A DNA stretch of 64,000 nucleotides from Notamacropus eugenii (Eukaryota; Chordata; Mammalia; Diprotodontia; Macropodidae), in the NCBI RefSeq assembly GCF_028372415.1, contig NC_092874.1, positions 241,468,069-241,532,068 on the forward strand. Reading direction: 5' to 3'. Shown here one piece after another: positions 33,671 to 46,100 of this stretch (position 1 is its first letter; each line of letters opens with the position of its first letter). The position numbers and the translations under genes are program-made. The notes under the pieces were generated by a model. It was not told the DNA's origin and ran no database searches. It saw only the letters and a program-made list of their open reading frames with translations.

Positions 33671-34148
33671 ATGACGGCTTCTCCTCTAGACCCCAAGGAC
33701 CAGGAGCTCTCGGGAATTGAAATCGGCGGGGCAGGGGTGCGGGAGCAGGGAAGGAGACGGGATGAAGAAAAGGAGGAGGAGAAAACTTCCACACTCTCCC
33801 GGGAGCCTCTGTCCAGGGGGGCGCAGTTACTACGGGCGGGGAGAACGAGCGGAGACAAGGACAGCACCGAGGGGGAGGAGGATCCCGAGTTGTGTCCGCC
33901 CCCGCAGGGGAGGTCGAGTCGCACGGCGTCCCTGGTGAGCGGCTTGCTCACCGAGCTGTACAGCTGCCCGGAGGAGGACGATGGGTTGGGGAGCAGCTGG
34001 GGCAGGGGGCGCGGGGGCCGACAAGACAGCGTGGACAGTTCCACCGAGGCTTCCGGCGGCTCCGACGCCTTCCTGGGCGGCCGCGTCCTGCAGGAGCTGC
34101 TGGAGAGGCAGAGCCAGAGGCACCAGATCCAGTACCTGAGGCAGAAAG
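33671..34148 (+). CDS. TBC1D30: TBC1D30 coding exon 1
   Basis: It begins [20 protein letters not shown], runs through an acidic, basic and Gly-rich low-complexity region (probably disordered), then the conserved [34 protein letters not shown] and [20 protein letters not shown]. The donor is AAAG|gtgagg in phase 1, and the split codon becomes Asp with exon 2. I chose the ATG at 33671 because the distance to SRTASL fits the human protein. An in-frame ATG at 33596 would add 25 basic residues (MGQGSCRSRGK...). The conserved blocks are certain; the start is likely but not proven. Confidence 0.93.
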
Positions 34149-37100
34149 GTGAGGCAGAGGCTGCCCTGGGGGCACAGCGCCGGGGCTCACACCTTCTCGG
34201 GAGAGGGACTCCATCCCATCGTAGTTGCAGCCTGCCGGTTTGCCAGTCATACCCCACCAAACTCTTTGCCTTCCCCTCTCCCTTCCTGCTCAGGCTAGAC
34301 CTCCCTAAGCTTCTGAGTAAATAGTAACTGCTCTACAAATACACACGCTATACAAAACTTTTCCACTTTATCCAGTTGGGGCTGGTCTGTTCGGTATTTG
34401 AGTTAGGTAGGAACGCAAATATCCTGCTTTTAAGTTCCTTGTTTAGATACCTCCTTTTAGTGGGGCTCAGGGAGAAGCGTCTCTAGATAATTCCTCTGAT
34501 ATGACCTTGGATACAGGTGTATTCATTGCTATAGAGGAGACGCTTTTCCAAAACTGCCTGTCAAAGTTGTGTGGGTGCGTGTGTGTGTGACGGATCCCCC
34601 AAGAAATCTAGTGAAGAGTATGCACACCTTAGAAATGTTTTTAAATGTATAAAGTAAAATACATAGGATTACAAAGGAAATCAATTATATTGAAATAGTT
34701 TTAAAAAAACAACACAAGCTCATAGATCTCATATTACGACCACTGACTTGGAGGAATGGGGGTAGGATCTGTGATTTCATTAATATAAGGACTTTCCAGA
34801 TGAGAAAACACTTTTTACTATTGCAAGTCAGCATCTTCTCTGTTGGAGTCTTAGAGAGATGCCTAGAATACTGAAAAATTAATTTGACCAGCGTCCGTAC
34901 AGTGGGTATTTGAACCTAGGTTGTCTTGACTCCAAAGCCAGCAATTCAACCCACAACTCCATACTGTGTCTAATATTATGTTCTTTTAAAATTTTTATTT
35001 TCAGTTCCAGATTCTCTCCCCCTCCCTTCCCTCCCCCCTCCACCTACTGGGAAGGCAGGAAATACAATGCCATTATATATATCTCCTGTTATCTTAGAGA
35101 TTTTCTGAAGTTAATGACAGAAGGCACCAGCGGAAGAGTAGTTTTATAGTTCTGTGTGATTACTGAATCTTTAACTTAAACAAATACCCAGCCTCCATTC
35201 CTGGCTTTTAATAGTGTTTGCTGAGGCAGAGTTAACTGGTCATAGTAGTTGAGGATCAGAGTATGTGAATTTCATTTCTACCAGAGCTCAGAGCCCTCTA
35301 AAGGGACTCCGAGGTAATCGGTTTCCTAATAGTTTCAGTTGTCTATCCATTGAGATATTACAGGATTTAATTCAGTACTTTTTGTCAGTAGGCATGAGAG
35401 GAGATGGACTGGGAAAATGTCCTTGGTTTTTCCCCCAGGGAGAGAGGCCAATCCAGTGTTTCTTTTGTTGTTTTCAAACTAATATATTATGCTAAAGGTG
35501 CTGATGTCCCCATTTAGATTGTTCTCATCAGTTCAAAAGGGCATGGCTTTTCTGTATTAATAGTTATTAAATATATTTTTTCCTCCCTAGGAACAACAAA
35601 CCCTCATGTAATAAAATGAATCTCGGTATGGATATCAGATTGCTAGGCAACAACCACATTTCTTGCAACTGCTGTCCTTGTGCTAAATTAACTACACTAG
35701 GAGAGAAAAGAGGAGAACACAATGGCTTCTTGTCTCCTCATTGTAAAAATCAGCCTGACTGGTGCCAGAAAAATTTAAAAGGAAATGAATAAATCTGTTA
35801 GCTTTCTGAAATCTACATAAACAACTCTGGGTTTCCTCTGCTTCCTAGTGGAGACTTTTTTTTTCTAACTCATTGTTGTGAATGGCCCTGCCATCAGTGT
35901 CAGCTGGAAATAAGAAATTTCATTTTATTTGAGGATTTGGCCCAGTCTATGACTTTTTTTTTTTGTTTTTGCCCAGTGTTCAATGAAGAAATGGTTTTCT
36001 TAGAACCCAGCAAAATCGAACATTAAAATTATGATCCAGAACTCCCTTATTATTCTTGAGGATTCCACTTTTTTATTGTGGACATTTTTGGTATTAATTT
36101 CCCAGTGGAAAATGAGGTTTGGTAAATTGATTTTAAGGAAGAGTGCAACTTTGTTAATAGTTTTTCTTCTAAAAATCTACAAGTCTGCTAGTCTTTCACA
36201 AAAATCTCTGTTTAAAGTCAAGTACTTTTATTCAAGAGATGGGTTTCCTTGTCATGTACTCTAGTAGAATTAAAATCATGTCACATTCAGAGATTTAAAG
36301 TGGGAAGGGACCTTAGAAGGGATCTTCTAGTCCATCCCTCTCATTTTATAGATGAGGGAGCTGAAACATATGGGCTGAGTCTTGCTTAAGTTCTATAGAT
36401 GGTAGTGTATGGTGGAGCCAGAGCCTCTGATTCCATAGCCCATGATCTTTTACTCTTTTTATTTATTTAAGAAACTATACCAACCAACTAATCAACAGTC
36501 TAGCCTAGCTGGGGCAAAGGAAGTCTGGTAGATATTGGTCTTATTATAGACTTCTTGAGTAGACATGCCATAGATCACTGGATTAAAGGATATGCACAGT
36601 TTAATGACTTTTGGGGATACAGTTAAAATTACTTTCTAAGAAGTTACCAATTCAGTATTCAACAAACACTGTCTTTCTTTGCATAGCCCCTCCAACCACG
36701 GACATTTTCTTCTTCTGTCATTTGGACCAATCTGATGAGTATGAGGTTTGAACTCAGAGTTGTTTTTAATCTACATTTCTTTTCTTATTAGTGATTTGAA
36801 ATATTTTTTCTTATAATTGTTGATAGCTTGCATTTTATCTTTTGAAAACTGCTTGTTCATATCATCTGATTGTTTTTCTGGACTTGACCCTGTGCTAACA
36901 TTTTTATCAATGACTTGAATAAAGGCATAGATGTCATGCTCATTAAATTTACACTTGACACAATTCTAGGAAGTATGGCTATTGATAGGACTGAGAAGGA
37001 TCTTGACAGGTTAGTACAGTGGATTGGATACAAAAAGATGAGATTAAGTAGGAATAAATGTAACATCTTTAATCTGAGTATAAAAAAACCCAGTTCTACA

Positions 37101-40100
37101 AATATAAGATGGAGGAGAGCATGGATACATGCCCTGAACTGTTCTGAAAAGGATCTAGGGGTTTCAGTGAACTTCAGACTCAATTTCATTGGTAATTGTG
37201 ATATGGCAGCAAAAAAAAGTGAATGAAAACTTGGGTTGAGTTAAGAGGGGCAGAGTTTTCAGGAACGGGAGTTGATAATTCCACTATATTTTCCCTTGTC
37301 ATCTTTCATCTAGAGTATTGTGTTCATTTCTGGGCACCAGGGTTTAATAAAGATTAAGGCCAAACTGGGTAGTGTCCCAAGGAGGTCAAACAAGATAGTA
37401 AAAAGTTTGTAATTCATGACATATGAGGTCCAATTGAAAAAACTGGAAACCTGGGAAAAAAAGATGAGCGGATAGAAATTGCAAGGAAGACACGTTAGGT
37501 TTGATGCCTACTAGTTAGAACTATCCAAAGGTGGAATGACTTGCTCCAGAAAGTGGTGGGTCCCCTTTCTTAAAAGTCATCAAGCAGAGGCTTGATGACC
37601 ACTTGTCTGGGGATTTATTTTGTGTGTGGTTTAGAGACAAAGCATACAAACGACAGCTGTTGAGATCCTATACAGCTATTAGATTCTGTGGTTCTAGGTT
37701 TTTGTTGAGGAATGCTTCTTTTCTTATTTTTTGAATCAGTTCCTTAAATATCCTGGAGATCAGACCTATATCAGAGAGATTTGTTGTAAAGATTTTTCTC
37801 CCAGTTAATTGTTTCCATGTTAATTCTAATAGCATTTGCTTTTGCAAAAGCTTTTCAACAAGTCAACAAACATTTATTAAGCACTTACTGTGTGCCAGGC
37901 GCTATGCTAAGCTCTGGGGACATAAAAAAAGGGAAAAAAATATGTCCTTGGGGAGCTCACAATTTAATAAAAGAGACATGCAGATCTCAATAGGTAAACA
38001 AGATGTATACAAGATAAATTAAGAGATAATCAATGGAAGGTAGGCACTGGCATTAAAGGGTATCTGGAAAGGCTTCTAAAAGGTGGAATGTTAGCTGAAA
38101 CCTGAAGGAAGCCAGGGAAGCCAGAAGGTGGAGATAAGGGAAGAGGGCCTTCCAGGTATAGGTTATAGTCAGTGAATATTCACTGAGTTGAGAGATGGAA
38201 TATCTTGTTCTAGGAAGAGGCCAATGTTATAGGATTATAGAGTATGTGGAAGCAGTAAGGTTGTTCTTTCATTCTGAAAGAATGAGGTCAAGTGGGTGAT
38301 GTCTTGACTTGCAAGTGAATTGGATGTAAGTGAGGCAGAACTGTGCAATGTTATCAGCCTTATTTTCTTTTCCAGAATCATCCAAGTCTAGTGGCAATAT
38401 AACTGGCAATGGCCTGGAATGAAGTAGGAGACCTTGGTCTTTTTAAGCTAAAGTCTTTCCCAGGTCTCAGTTTGTCTGAGGCAATGCTTATTCAGTAATT
38501 AGGGGCTAGGTAAGAAATGGGCAAAAGATGGCCTAGTTTGTCTTCATAAAAGAATCAATCTGAAGGGTAGGGGTGGTACTCTTATAGTTTCTGGTCAGAA
38601 CAGAAACAAGACTGGAAAAGTAGGAAGGAATTAAGTTATGAAAGGCTTTAAAAGCCCCAAAGAGTTTACATTTGATTCATGGGGCAACAGAGAGCCACCT
38701 AAGTCTGCCCTATAGGAACATCACTTTTTTTTCAGGTATTGGGCACAATGGATTTTAATAGTATTTTATTGTTTTCCATTACATGTAAAGATAATTTTTA
38801 ACATTCACTTTTCATATAATTTTGTTCCAAATTTTCTCCTTCCCTCCCTTCTCTCCCTGCTCCTTAAGAGAGTAAGCAATTTGATATATGTTATATATGT
38901 GCAATCATGTAAAACTTATTTCCATATTAGTCATATGAAAAAAGAAACAGAACAAAAGGAAAACAAAAACAACAAAAAAGTGAAAATGATATATACTTCG
39001 ATCTACATTCAGACTCCATGTTTCTCTGAATGTGGAGAGCATTTTCTTTTTTTTAAATTTTATTATTTTTTTTTCAATTTTCAACAATTACTTCCATTAG
39101 TCTTAAATTTTCTGCCCCTCCCTCCCCGAGACCACATGCAATCTTATATGGGTTCTACACATATATTCTTATTAAACACATCTTCACATTAATCATGTTG
39201 CATAAAAGAATTAAAATGAATGAGAGAAACCATGAGAAAAACCAAACCAAAACAAAACAAAACATAACACAAGAGAAAATAGTCTGCTTCATTCTGTCTT
39301 TGATTTTCTCTGGATGTGGATGGTACTTTGCCTCAAGAGTCCTCTGGGAATGTTTTATGTCCTTGCATTGCTGCAAAAGGGGAATATCACTTTCAAAGCT
39401 GAATGGAGGTTTGACTGGAGTGGGGAGAGACTTCAGGCAAAGAAACCAACCAGAAAGCTATTTCAGTATTCCAGGTGCGAGGTGATATTGAGCTAGGGTG
39501 GAGACAGTGTCAGAGAAGGGAAAGTATGCAAGAAATGTTGAGGGTGGGTAGAATCAACAGGATTTAGCAACAGATTGGGGATGAGGGTATATATAAAAGA
39601 ATCAGGGGAGAACACCTAGATTTCCAGCCTGAGTGACTGAGAGGATTGTGATGCCCTTGACAGTAATAGGTTAGTAGGAAGGAGGGAATGGTTTGGGAAG
39701 AAAGATAATGAGTCTGGTTTTGAATATGTTAAGTTTAAGGTGTCTATGGAATATTTGCATTTGAGATGTCCAGTACACAGTTGGAGATGTGAAACTGGTG
39801 GTCAGGAAAGAGATTAGGGCTGGATAAATAGACTAGGGAATCATCTACGTAGGGATCATTGAATCCATGAGCAAATATGAGATCACCAAGTGAAAAGTAT
39901 AGAAGAATTAGAGAAAATGACCCTGGATGGATCCTTAGGAGAGACTTTTTTTTCAGAAAGTGTATCCTGGATAAATATTCAATAGAGAAGACTGAGAAGG
40001 ACCAATCAGATTGGTAAAAGGAGAACAAGGACAGAATAGTATTAGAAAACTTAGAGAGATGAAAATATCTAGGAGAACAAGGCGATTGATAATGCCAAAG

Positions 40101-43100
40101 TTTTCAGAAAGATCAAGTAGGATAAGGATTAATAAAAGGTCATTAGTTTGGCAGTTAAAAGATCATTGCTAACTTTGGAGAGAGCAGTTTCAGTTGAATG
40201 ATGAGGTGAGAAGCCAGTTTGCAGGGAGTTCAGAGGAGAATGAGAAGAAAGGAAAGGGAGGCATTGCTCATAGATGACTTTCTGAAGTGGTTTAGTTTCA
40301 ATTTTATAACATTGAAATTTGTCTTTTATAATCATATCTATCTCTTATTGGGTCAAGAACTCTCCCAATCATACTTATGAAAGCACTTCTTTCTTTAATT
40401 TGTGATAAGTACTTTTATATTTAAGTCATTTGGTGCTTATTTTGGCATATGGTGTGAAATGTTGGTCAGAACCCAGTTCTGCTTCACTGCTTCCTAGTTT
40501 TTCCAAGTTTTTCTCAAATAGGATATCCTTATACAAGGAGTTGCTGCCCTTCAGTTTATCAAATATGATACTGCCATGTTTGATTCCTTCTAGGTCTTAT
40601 TTACTGAATTTATTCCATTGAGCCTTTTTATTTTTCAAATTTAAAAATTTGGGTTTTGTTTTCTCATCCATTCTACCATTCTATTTTGCTTTGGTGTCTT
40701 TTTTAGTCTATTCACATTTAAACTTAGTATTATTAAACTTATGTTTTCCTCTATTTGTTTCTTTTGCAGACTTTTATCTCTTTTTTCCTTTGTCAGTATT
40801 TTGTCTCTGTGATTAGTTTTGTTTGCATTAATTTTATGCCAGCTTGTTTGCATAGCTTCTGCCCATTCTTCTGTTTACCTGCCCTTATCCAAGTTCTTTG
40901 ACTTGGCTTCAGTTTTAAATTTCTTTCCATCCATCCATCCATCCATCCATCCATCCATCCATCCATCCATCCATCCATTTATTCATTTATCTATTCATTC
41001 TGTTCTTTGTCCATCTATCCTTCCTTCCTTCTTTCTTTTCCTTCCTTCTCTTTCTTTGCTTTTCTTTCTTCCCTCTTTCCTTTCTTTTCTTTATTCTTTC
41101 TCTTCTTTCCTTTCTTTTCTTACTTCCTTCTTTCTTTCCTTCTCTCCTTCCTTCTTTTTCTTCTTTCCTTCCTTTTCTTTCTTCCTTCTCTTCTCTCCTT
41201 CCTTCCTTCTCTTTTTTCTTCCTTTTCTTCCTTTCATCCTTCCTTCCTTCCTTCCTTCCTTCCTTCCTTCCTTCCTTCCTTCCTTCCTTCCTTCCCTCCC
41301 TCCCTTCCTCCCTTCCTCCCTCCCTCCTTCCTTCCTTCCTTCCTTCCTTCCTTCCTTCCTTCCTTCCTTCCTTCCTTCCTTCCTTCCTTCCTTCCTCCCT
41401 CCCTCCCTCCCTCCCTCCCTTCCTTCCTTCCTTCCTTCCTTCCTTCCTTCCTTCCTTCCTTCCTCCCTCCCTCCCTCCCTCCCTTCCTTCCTTCCTTCCT
41501 TCCTTCCTTCCTTCCTTCCTTCCTTCCTTCCTTCCTTCCTTCCTTCCTTCCCCCCTTCCTTCCCTCCTTCCTTCCTTTCTTTTCTTACAATCTGAATTAT
41601 ATTACCTAATTCATGGGCTATATCCTTTGTGGTAAGAGCAATATCCATCTGGGTTTCTGCTGTGTAGGCCAGGTTAGGTTTTTCTTTTCTCCCTAACAGA
41701 CAAAGCTGTCCCTAAGAGTTGACTGGTCCAGGAAGCAAAGCCTTGAGCCATTGATTTGACTATATATGAGGAGTCAGTGCCCCTATAAGTCACCATACCT
41801 TATGGGTCAGATGAATTTCTGAATGAAAATGAATGAGGCTGCATCTCCCATACTATGGCTAATTAATTGTATTTTTATTAACTGTGAGATGGCCTGTGAA
41901 TGTTTTCTTTTATTCTAATCTCGTATTTTTAACTGCCAGACTGGCCTGAGTTGGGAGCAGCCTATAACCCCTTCTTTATTCTCTCCATGTTGCAGAGGGT
42001 AAACCTTCTGAGGTTTACATTCGAGCTCTCTTTAATTTTTATGTTGCCTTTGTAGGTTTTACCTTAGTCTCCCTATCTTCTGCTATGCCTGGCTTGTAGA
42101 GACATCCGTTATTAAAACCCAGCAATGGTAGCTGGAAGCCCTGTTATTTGATAGGAGTCACTCTGTGTCCTAAGTCATGAGGTCCTGTTCTACCCCCTAA
42201 TCCTACAATGATTTCTACTCCCAAGGCCACGTTATCCTATTTTTTGGTTCCCCTTATCTCATACCTCTCTGAATGCTGGCTGCCTTTGGGACTCATGTTT
42301 CTCCTCTCTTCAAGTGGGATGTAGTTCTGGTAAGTACAACTATTTTTATAGAGGAAATATTCTCCTAATATGTGGATTTTCCCTACTTAAGACCCGTTAT
42401 CAACTCCCCATCTTTTGTCAAAGATAAACACTTGGGAATGCACGTTAGTGGTGTGCTTTCCTTGTATCTCCTTGAGTTGGACACACTTCTTTCAGGAGGA
42501 AGGCAAGAGGCTTCCTCTTCAGTCGTCTACAATCACGGTTGGTCATTCTAAGGTCTTTCAAAGTTGTTTTTCTTTACAATGTTGTTTATACTATGTAAGT
42601 TGTTTTCTTGGTTCTATCATTCTACATCAGTTCATACAAGTCTTCTAGATTTCCTGTCATTTCTTATACTGTAATAATTTTCTTTTACCTTCATATAGTA
42701 TAATTTGTGGACAAATAATTAATTTTTGGGCAGCTAGGTGGCTAGATAGAGTGCTGAGTCTGGAGTCAGTCAGGAAGACTCATCTTCTTGAGTTCAAATC
42801 TGACCTCAGACATGTACTAGTTGTGTGACTCTGGGTAAGCCACGTAACCCTGTTTGCCTCAATTTCCTCATCTGTAAAATGAGCTGTAGAAGAAAATGTC
42901 AAACCACTGTTGTCCTTGGAGTCAAGGAGACCTGGGTTTGAATCCACACTAACCATTTTATCTTGGACAAGTTACAGGATCTTAGGCTCATAGACTAAAA
43001 GCTGGGAGAGACTTCAGAGGCCAACTAGCCTAATCTCTTCTTTAACAGAGCAGGAAACTGAACTAGGGAAGCTTTTGCCCAAAATCACACAGGTATAAGC

Positions 43101-46100
43101 CATTTCATCTCTGGAATTTGTAGTTTCTTCATTTCACAAATTGGGAAAGACTGGAGAACCTGCCTCGTGGGTTTATTATTAGACACTGGTGAGATAATCT
43201 AATCTATAGTAAAGAGATTTGCAAATCTTAAGACATAATATAAGTGCCAGTTATTATATACTATAATTATTTCATTTCCTTTTTTCATCCTATCATATTA
43301 TTTTTTATTTCATAGGGAATGCCTAGGAAGGAACTTCCTTTACCAAGGCAGTTTTTATGGTCTTAGACTTTTGCCAGCCCCTATATGGCAGAAGCAAGAC
43401 TTGAACCCAGGTCTTCCTGATACCAAGGCCTACTCTCTATCCACAAGGACAAACTGCCAATGCCATTATTACTAATGACATTTGTTAAGCAATTGAATTA
43501 ATATGGACTTGATTCCAGATAATAATGTCATTTTTATTCACACCACACTCCCCTTCCCTTTCCTTTTCTCTCAAGCAAAAAAAAATATGATAATCATTCA
43601 AAGGAATTAATTCCTTGTTTTTAAAAAATAATTTTTCCCTAGTTACATGTAAAGACAATTTTTAACATTCATTAAGAAAAAGATTTTGAGTTCCAAATTT
43701 TCTCCCTCTCTCACTTCTCCTCTCCCCTCCCTGAGAAGGTAAGCAATTTGATATAGGTTATATAAGTTCAATCATGCAAAACATATTACCATATTAATTT
43801 CATTTATTACATATAATTTATCTGTTACATATTTATTACATATAAACATATTACCATATTAATTTCCCCCAAAGGGGAAAAACCATGAAAAATACTACAG
43901 AATATGAAAAATAGTGCGCTTTGATTTGCATTCAGACTCCATCAATGTTTTTCTCTGGAGATAGATGGCATTTTTCATCATGAGTCCTTTGAAATTGTCT
44001 TGGATCGTTGTATTGCTGAGAAGAACTTAATCATTCCCCATTGATCATCATACAATATCGCTGTTACTGTTTATAATATTCTACTGTTTCTTGGTTCCTT
44101 ATTTACGAAAAACTCCACAAGGAAGAACTGACTTCCCTTTGTAGCTTGGAGTAGTGATTATTATAGTAGAAACCCTTAAAGTAAAAGTTAAAAAAAATTT
44201 GCTTAAGTCTTACTGAATCCTTGTTTAATATCATTTAAGCCCATTTTTTAAAAGTCATTCATCACCTACTGTGTAAAAAACCAACCATGCCTTTGCCTAG
44301 ACTGCCTCCCCTCTCTCTCTGTACTTGTAATTCATTCAGTACAACTTTTATTAAATGACTATTATGTGCAAGGTACTCCTTTTTCACCTCTGCCTCTTAA
44401 AATCTTTACCTTCTTTTTTCAAGGTTTGCCCTTCTTTTCCTCATCTATTTGGATGTTGTGCTGTCTCACTCATCTGATCATGTTATATTGACTTCTCTGT
44501 TTTAATTTTGTATCTTCCAGGGACCCTCCTTAAAGGCAAGGATAGTTTTAATTTTGTCCCTGTATCTCCAGTATGCCTTGAAACACAGAAACTTAATAAA
44601 TGTTTCTTGAATTGAAGTGGTGGCTACTTGAGGAGATGCAAAAATAATAACATTTATCCCTATGTTCATAGTGCTTACAATTTAATAGCCAATCAGTTAA
44701 TAAACATTAATTAAGCACCTGCCACTTGCTAGGGACTATACTAATAATGCTGATGGATACAAAGAAAGGTGAAAGACAGTCCCTGCTCTCAAGCTGCTAA
44801 TAGTCCATTGGGGGAGACAATATGAAAAGCAACTATGTACAAACAAGCTATGAACAAAATAAATTGTAGATAATCAGCAGTGGGAAGACTTTAACACATA
44901 AACAAATATATTATGAAAAATAACTAATGCTAGTATAGAAAGAGGCTGCCTAGTACAATGGTTAGAGGACTGGCCTTGGAGTCAGAAAGACCTGGGTTCA
45001 AGTCCTGCTTCTGAGAGCTGAATAATCACAGATATGTCACTTAACCTCTCTGTAACCATAGATTACGGACAAGTTATCAGTTTTCATTGTGGAGGCTGTT
45101 TCCAAACTGGGAATTCCTTGTGCTAATGAAGTCGATGGTCTGCCTCTTTGCTGTTACCCTAAATGCAGTATAAATTATGATCAGAATGTCAGAGAGGTCC
45201 AAGATATGAACAAGGTCTTGGGATGGAGGAAAGATCCTTTTGACTTGGTATAATCCTCTGTTTAGTGGGGAGTAGTGTACATCTGGGAAGGTAGGAGGGT
45301 GCCTGGTTATAGGTATCTTGACTAGTAGGTGAAGGAGTTTGGATTTCATTCAGTAGGCAAAGGGCATAGTAATGAGATTTTGAGCCATTCCTTAGCATTC
45401 CCTTTATCACAGGGACATTTAATCTTTTATTCAAATTATTATCCTTCCCTTTGAACATTTCTGTCCTCCTTTAAATTTTTCCCAGTTTCTCTAAATAATA
45501 GGTTTAAACAAATGCAGAGACATAGGCTGGACTTTTTGTTGTTGTCCAGTTGTGTCTGACTCTTCATGATCTGTGGATTGAAGCACACCAGGCCCTTCTA
45601 TCCTCTACTATCTCTTGAAGTCCTTCCAAGTTCATGTTCTTTGTTTCCATGATGTCCCCTCTTCTTTTTGCCTTCGATCTTTCCCAACATCAGAATCTTT
45701 TCCAGGGAGTCTCATCTTCTTATTATGTGGCCAAAGTATTTAAGCTTCAGCTTCAGTATTTGATCTTCCAGTGAACAGCCTGAATTAATTTCTTTAAATA
45801 TTGACTTGTTTGGTCTCCTTGTTCTCCAAAGGACTCTCCAAAGTCTTCTCCACTACCACTATTTGAAAGCTTCTATTCTGCATTGCTACTGGAAAAACCA
45901 GAGTTTTGATTCTACAGCCCTTTGTCAGCAAGGTGATACCTCCACTTTTTAGTATGCTGTCTAGAGGGATGCAAACCTTCAAAATGAGGCTTGCTAATGC
46001 TGAGGACAGCAGAAGACTTAGCATCTCAGAATATCTGAGTCATGCTCCTGACAACTAATGAAAATATTAAGCTTGCTTTTAAACTAACAGCAAAGAATTG

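Larger units (their letters stand above)
33370..34260 (+). promoter_or_regulatory. TBC1D30: TBC1D30 CpG island and probable promoter/5' UTR
   Basis: A GC- and CpG-rich island over exon 1 and about 300 bases upstream, flanked on both sides by AT-rich sequence. No TATA box is seen. Transcription probably starts within 33370-33590, but this cannot be fixed from sequence. Confidence 0.65.
36560..40900 (-). mobile_element. L1 3' region (host of nested insertions), antisense
   Basis: One L1, read antisense on plus, is present in three pieces: about 36560-36888, 37720-37858 and 40290-40900. Their order and content are collinear (ggatatgcacagtttaatga; atagcatttgcttttgcaaa; tatctctcttattgggtcaag-type words). 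The gaps hold a CR1-like element and a long dispersed repeat. The right end runs into the TCCA microsatellite. Confidence 0.65.

Noticed and set aside
33508-34260. 250-codon minus-strand open frame opposite TBC1D30 exon 1
   Set aside because: GC-rich shadow frame; the plus strand carries conserved TBC1D30 blocks and a proper splice donor.
40819-41648. Open frames of up to 258 codons rich in Leu-Pro-Ser-Phe or Lys-Glu-Gly
   Set aside because: Produced by the TTCC/CTCC array, which has few stop codons in any frame.
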